Of a stretch of DNA of 7,358 bases, positions 5,326 through 7,358 are shown in pieces. The translations under genes were made by a program, and so were the position numbers. Origin of the DNA: an uncultured Bacilli bacterium (GTDB lineage Bacteria > Bacillota_I > Bacilli_A > RF39 > UBA660); NCBI GenBank assembly GCA_947623705.1, contig CANQHT010000059.1:1-7358 (forward strand). Direction: 5' to 3'. Every line of letters starts with the position of its first letter. The first letter of the stretch is position 1. The notes beneath the pieces are model-generated. The model had not been told where the DNA came from, did not search any database, and saw nothing but the letters and a program-made list of their open reading frames with translations.

Positions 5326-6441
5326 TTATTTTGTATTAGCAACTAAAGTAGTATTACCTAAAGAATTAGCAATTAATTGCATTTCCGAAACAGATAATTC
5401 GGTACTGGCTAGATAATATGATATATTTTTAACATCCCAACTTAAACTATTAGCACTTAAAGCCCCGATTGTTTCGGTTAAAATTAATGGTTCACCATAT
5501 ACTGGGACAATTTCCATAGTAGTTGCAGCCACACTTGGCTCTTCGATTAAAACAAAGTTCTTTTCGCCACTGAAGGTTAAGATTACCCGGTTACCAGTTG
5601 CTGTTTCTACAGTTTCACTACTTGTTAAATAAGTATTACTTGGAATATATAAAGGATAGATAATATTTTCTATACTAGTTGTTTCAGAAGACTTATCATT
5701 ACTAGAAGTATCAGTTCCTTCACCACAATTTTCTCCTTCACAAGTATTAGTATTTTCTTGTTCCTTATTTTCTTCTTTCTTACTACCTTCATCTTTATTT
5801 TCGGCATCATCTTTTGGTTCTTCCTCTTTAACATAATCTTCTAGTTTAAAATCTTTTGCTTTTAAACCGGCTTTCATATCAATACTACCAAAATCTACTT
5901 TAATTTTAACTAAATCACTATCATTATAAACTTCAACCTTTTCCACTTCTTTTTTGCTATTTAAATAAATCTTTTGATACTTAAGTTCTTCATTATTTGG
6001 ATAATTTACTTTAGTCTTAATAATATACTTACCATCTTTTTCTGTAACTTCGGCATTTTTATCATTTTCAATATCTGTTACAATACTACCAAGTAAATAT
6101 GCTTGACTAGAATTATTTGGCCATTCACTTTGGAATTTAAAACTCTTATTAAGTGCCGGCGTAATAACATAAATATCATCCATATTCTTTAAAATAATTT
6201 GTTCATGATTATTGGTTTGATTAACTAAAATAACTTTATAATAATCATCTTTTAAATAATAACTTTCTAAACTATAAGTAAAAGTTTCTTCATCATTACT
6301 AATTTCCATATTGCCTGTTACTTTATAAGACTTAACATTTTTAATACTATCTTTAAAATCTTTTAACACATCTTCCGGTTTTGATGCCCCACAACCACAT
6401 AATAAAAATATTGAACTTAATAATAATACTAATTTTTTCAA
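5326..6441 (-). CDS. GerS/YdcC-like LolA-fold lipoprotein with C-terminal DUF4367-like domain
   Basis: This 371-residue lipoprotein (TTG start) has a lipoprotein signal peptide ending LLCGC; Cys17 is the lipidation site. Residues about 24-205 resemble the LolA-like GerS/YdcC family: SYKVTGNMEI near the start, ILKNMDDIYVITPALNKSFK, then the WPNNSSQAYLLGSI stretch, and a paired-strand segment ending FKLEDYV. GerS of Clostridioides difficile assists CwlD in spore cortex modification; whether that role applies here is unknown. A Lys/Glu/Asn-rich linker (about 206-255) contains a CEGENC cysteine pair. The end (about 260-362) resembles DUF4367 (YPLYIPSNTYL, then LSWDVKNISYYLAS and LSVSEMQLIANSLG). 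The TTG at 6439-6441 is chosen because AGAGGG lies 8 nt upstream. The GTG at 6448-6450 would overlap that site, although it keeps the same frame. The gene is divergent from the DUF378 gene. Confidence 0.85.
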   Translation of the reverse strand: MKKLVLLLSSIFLLCGCGASKPEDVLKDFKDSIKNVKSYKVTGNMEISNDEETFTYSLESYYLKDDYYKVILVNQTNNHEQIILKNMDDIYVITPALNKSFKFQSEWPNNSSQAYLLGSIVTDIENDKNAEVTEKDGKYIIKTKVNYPNNEELKYQKIYLNSKKEVEKVEVYNDSDLVKIKVDFGSIDMKAGLKAKDFKLEDYVKEEEPKDDAENKDEGSKKEENKEQENTNTCEGENCGEGTDTSSNDKSSETTSIENIIYPLYIPSNTYLTSSETVETATGNRVILTFSGEKNFVLIEEPSVAATTMEIVPVYGEPLILTETIGALSANSLSWDVKNISYYLASTELSVSEMQLIANSLGNTTLVANTK

Positions 6442-6449
6442 AAACCACA

Positions 6450-6455
6450 CCCTCT
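6450..6455 (-). promoter_or_regulatory. Ribosome binding site favouring a TTG start for the lipoprotein
   Basis: AGAGGG on the minus strand ends 8 nt before TTG 6439-6441. It overlaps the upstream in-frame GTG, leaving that codon no room for a usable Shine-Dalgarno spacing. The shorter product begins MKKLVLLL, a normal signal-peptide start. Confidence 0.6.
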
Positions 6456-6544
6456 TCTAATTAAAATATATTGTTTAATTTAATAAATATTCATGTATAT
6501 TTTCATAAAAATATCTCATAATACTAATAAAGGTGAGTGAATAG

Positions 6545-6751
6545 ATGGAAACATTTCAAAAAGTAACGTTAATATTTACAGTTATTGGTGCGATCAACTG
6601 GGGACTTATCGGATTCTTTGATTTCAACTTAGTTGAAAGTCTATTTGGAGCTGAATCAATGTTACCAAAAATTGTATATGCTATCGTTGGTATATGTGGT
6701 TTAATCAATATTGGAATATTCTTTAACCACTTCGAATGTAAAGAAAAATAG
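6545..6751 (+). CDS. DUF378 family small membrane protein
   Basis: This 68-residue protein has two membrane segments (about 7-26 and 42-62). It carries the hallmarks of DUF378 (YuzA-type): the AINWGLIGFFDFNLVESLFG block at 16-35 and IVYAIVGICGLINI at 43-56. The length is usual for the family, whose function is unknown. The ATG is preceded by AAAGGTGA about 8-9 nt upstream. It is transcribed alone, divergent from the lipoprotein and convergent with the next gene, and its stop codon lies inside a terminator stem. No good promoter match could be chosen in the very AT-rich upstream 100 bp. Confidence 0.9.
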   Translation: METFQKVTLIFTVIGAINWGLIGFFDFNLVESLFGAESMLPKIVYAIVGICGLINIGIFFNHFECKEK

Positions 6752-6774
6752 TCTTGAATTTAAGACTATTTTTT
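6744..6774. terminator. Bidirectional terminator overlapping two convergent stop codons
   Basis: A perfect stem of at least 11 bp (6745-6755 with 6762-6772, extendable by one pair; 6-nt loop) has A-rich left and T-rich right flanks. It contains the TAG of the DUF378 gene (6749-6751) in one arm and the complement of the TAG of the minus-strand gene (6766-6768) in the other. Confidence 0.85.
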
Positions 6775-7269
6775 CTTGGAAAAGATACTTATTATTTTAC
6801 CAACAAAATAAATTATATCATTCGCATGTTTTATAGCTATTTTTTTACCGATTGCTTTACCTCCCACCGTTAGACTAGATAAAACACTTGATAAAATAAC
6901 ATTAAATAATGATATATTTTTAAATAGATATACCACTAAAACTGTTGTTAAACTACCACTTATAATACCACAGATATCACCAATAACATCATTGCAAAAA
7001 CTTGAGACAGTACTCGCATTCTTAGATAGTTTAATGGCTTCTTTAGCCCCTTTTAATTTTTGACTGGCTTTCGAATGCAATACTTTTTCATCACAACTTA
7101 AAACCGATGTTCCAATTAAATCAAATAAAATACCAATAAATATTATTACAATAATACATATTGATAAAATAACTACATTAAATTTACCTAATAAATTAGC
7201 AATTAAACTAAAGATAATAGCTAAAATAAAGGTTAAGAAAAAGACTTTAATAGTCCAATTACTTTTCAT
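6766..7269 (-). CDS. Small multi-pass membrane protein resembling DUF21/'CorB'-type proteins, without CBS domains
   Basis: This 167-residue hydrophobic protein has about four membrane segments (7-28, 32-56, about 95-118, about 120-137) and a basic C-terminus (FSKKK). The region after the second segment (LFDLIGTSVLSCDEKVLHSKASQKLKGAKEAIKL, in pieces at 48-81) and VSSFCNDVIGDICGIISGS (88-106) recall the DUF21 membrane domain of CNNM/CorB-type magnesium-efflux proteins. Small proteins of this kind in Bacillota are often labelled that way. The CBS pair and CorC domain of true CorB/CorC proteins are absent, so ion transport is not established. The ATG start has AGGAGA about 5 nt upstream. Its stop lies in the terminator shared with the DUF378 gene. 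Confidence 0.8.
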   Translation of the reverse strand: MKSNWTIKVFFLTFILAIIFSLIANLLGKFNVVILSICIIVIIFIGILFDLIGTSVLSCDEKVLHSKASQKLKGAKEAIKLSKNASTVSSFCNDVIGDICGIISGSLTTVLVVYLFKNISLFNVILSSVLSSLTVGGKAIGKKIAIKHANDIIYFVGKIISIFSKKK

Positions 7270-7302
7270 AAAATTCTCCTAAAAATAAAAAAAATATGGT
7301 AT

Positions 7303-7332
7303 ATTATAAATCAATTTTATGGTTTAGGTCGA
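7303..7332 (-). promoter_or_regulatory. Candidate promoter of the DUF21-like gene
   Basis: On the minus strand a perfect TATAAT (7303-7308) lies 33 bp before the start codon. TCGACC (7327-7332), 18 bp upstream, matches the -35 consensus at four of six positions. Confidence 0.5.
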
Positions 7333-7358
7333 GTTGAATTTCTCTATTTTCTACTAAA

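Noticed and set aside
6456..6544. AT-rich inverted repeats and promoter-like hexamers between the lipoprotein and DUF378 genes
   Set aside because: The spacer is so AT-rich that short palindromes and TATATT-like boxes are expected by chance. No -35/-10 pair with good spacing stood out for either gene.

Overview
The window is AT-rich (roughly 30% G+C by eye). It shows strong Shine-Dalgarno sites, Bacillota-type promoters, T-tailed hairpin terminators and a lipobox lipoprotein. Together with several sporulation-lineage protein families, this points to a low-GC Bacillota, probably an uncultured gut-type Bacilli or Clostridia. Tryptophan is encoded by TGG throughout and every complete gene stops at TAA or TAG. 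The taxonomic call is an inference from style, not a match to a named genome.

Layout. Positions 1-1123 (minus) hold a GTG-started, 3'-truncated S41 (CtpA/CtpB-type) protease. It is followed, still on minus, by a membrane-anchored protein that looks like a thioredoxin fold without its redox cysteines (1188-1760). Next comes a two-gene sigma-70 operon: a SigE/SigK-like factor (2716-3420) is transcribed first, then a divergent sigma factor with an extra C-terminal helix-turn-helix (1813-2661). A small XRE regulator (3528-3761, minus) is divergent from a 473-residue membrane-anchored surface protein (3867-5288, plus). A bidirectional terminator separates that gene from a convergent GerS/YdcC-like lipoprotein with a DUF4367-like C-terminal domain (5326-6441, minus). 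A DUF378 membrane protein (6545-6751, plus) and a convergent DUF21/'CorB'-like membrane protein (6766-7269, minus) close the window and share a terminator that overlaps both stop codons.

The standout is the 3' end of the surface-protein gene. About 132 bp (5091-5222) are roughly 54% G+C inside a gene that is otherwise near 30%. This patch has 44 consecutive codons without a third-position A, and most of them are NNC or NNT. It ends in a conserved LGARPVFYL segment, after which normal AT-rich codon use resumes. This is what the variable region of a diversity-generating retroelement (DGR) target looks like: AAY codons of a template repeat randomised at adenines, with no risk of stop codons, in a C-type-lectin-like C-terminal domain. 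No reverse transcriptase or template repeat lies in the window, so the machinery would have to be elsewhere. The gene has a strong sigma-A-type promoter flanked by a perfect 8-bp inverted repeat in the intergenic region shared with the XRE gene, suggesting that the XRE protein controls it.

The theme of the region is cell envelope plus regulation: envelope protease, anchored thioredoxin-like protein, alternative sigma factors, putative hypervariable adhesin, lipoprotein and small membrane proteins. Shared regulation between them is not shown by the sequence.
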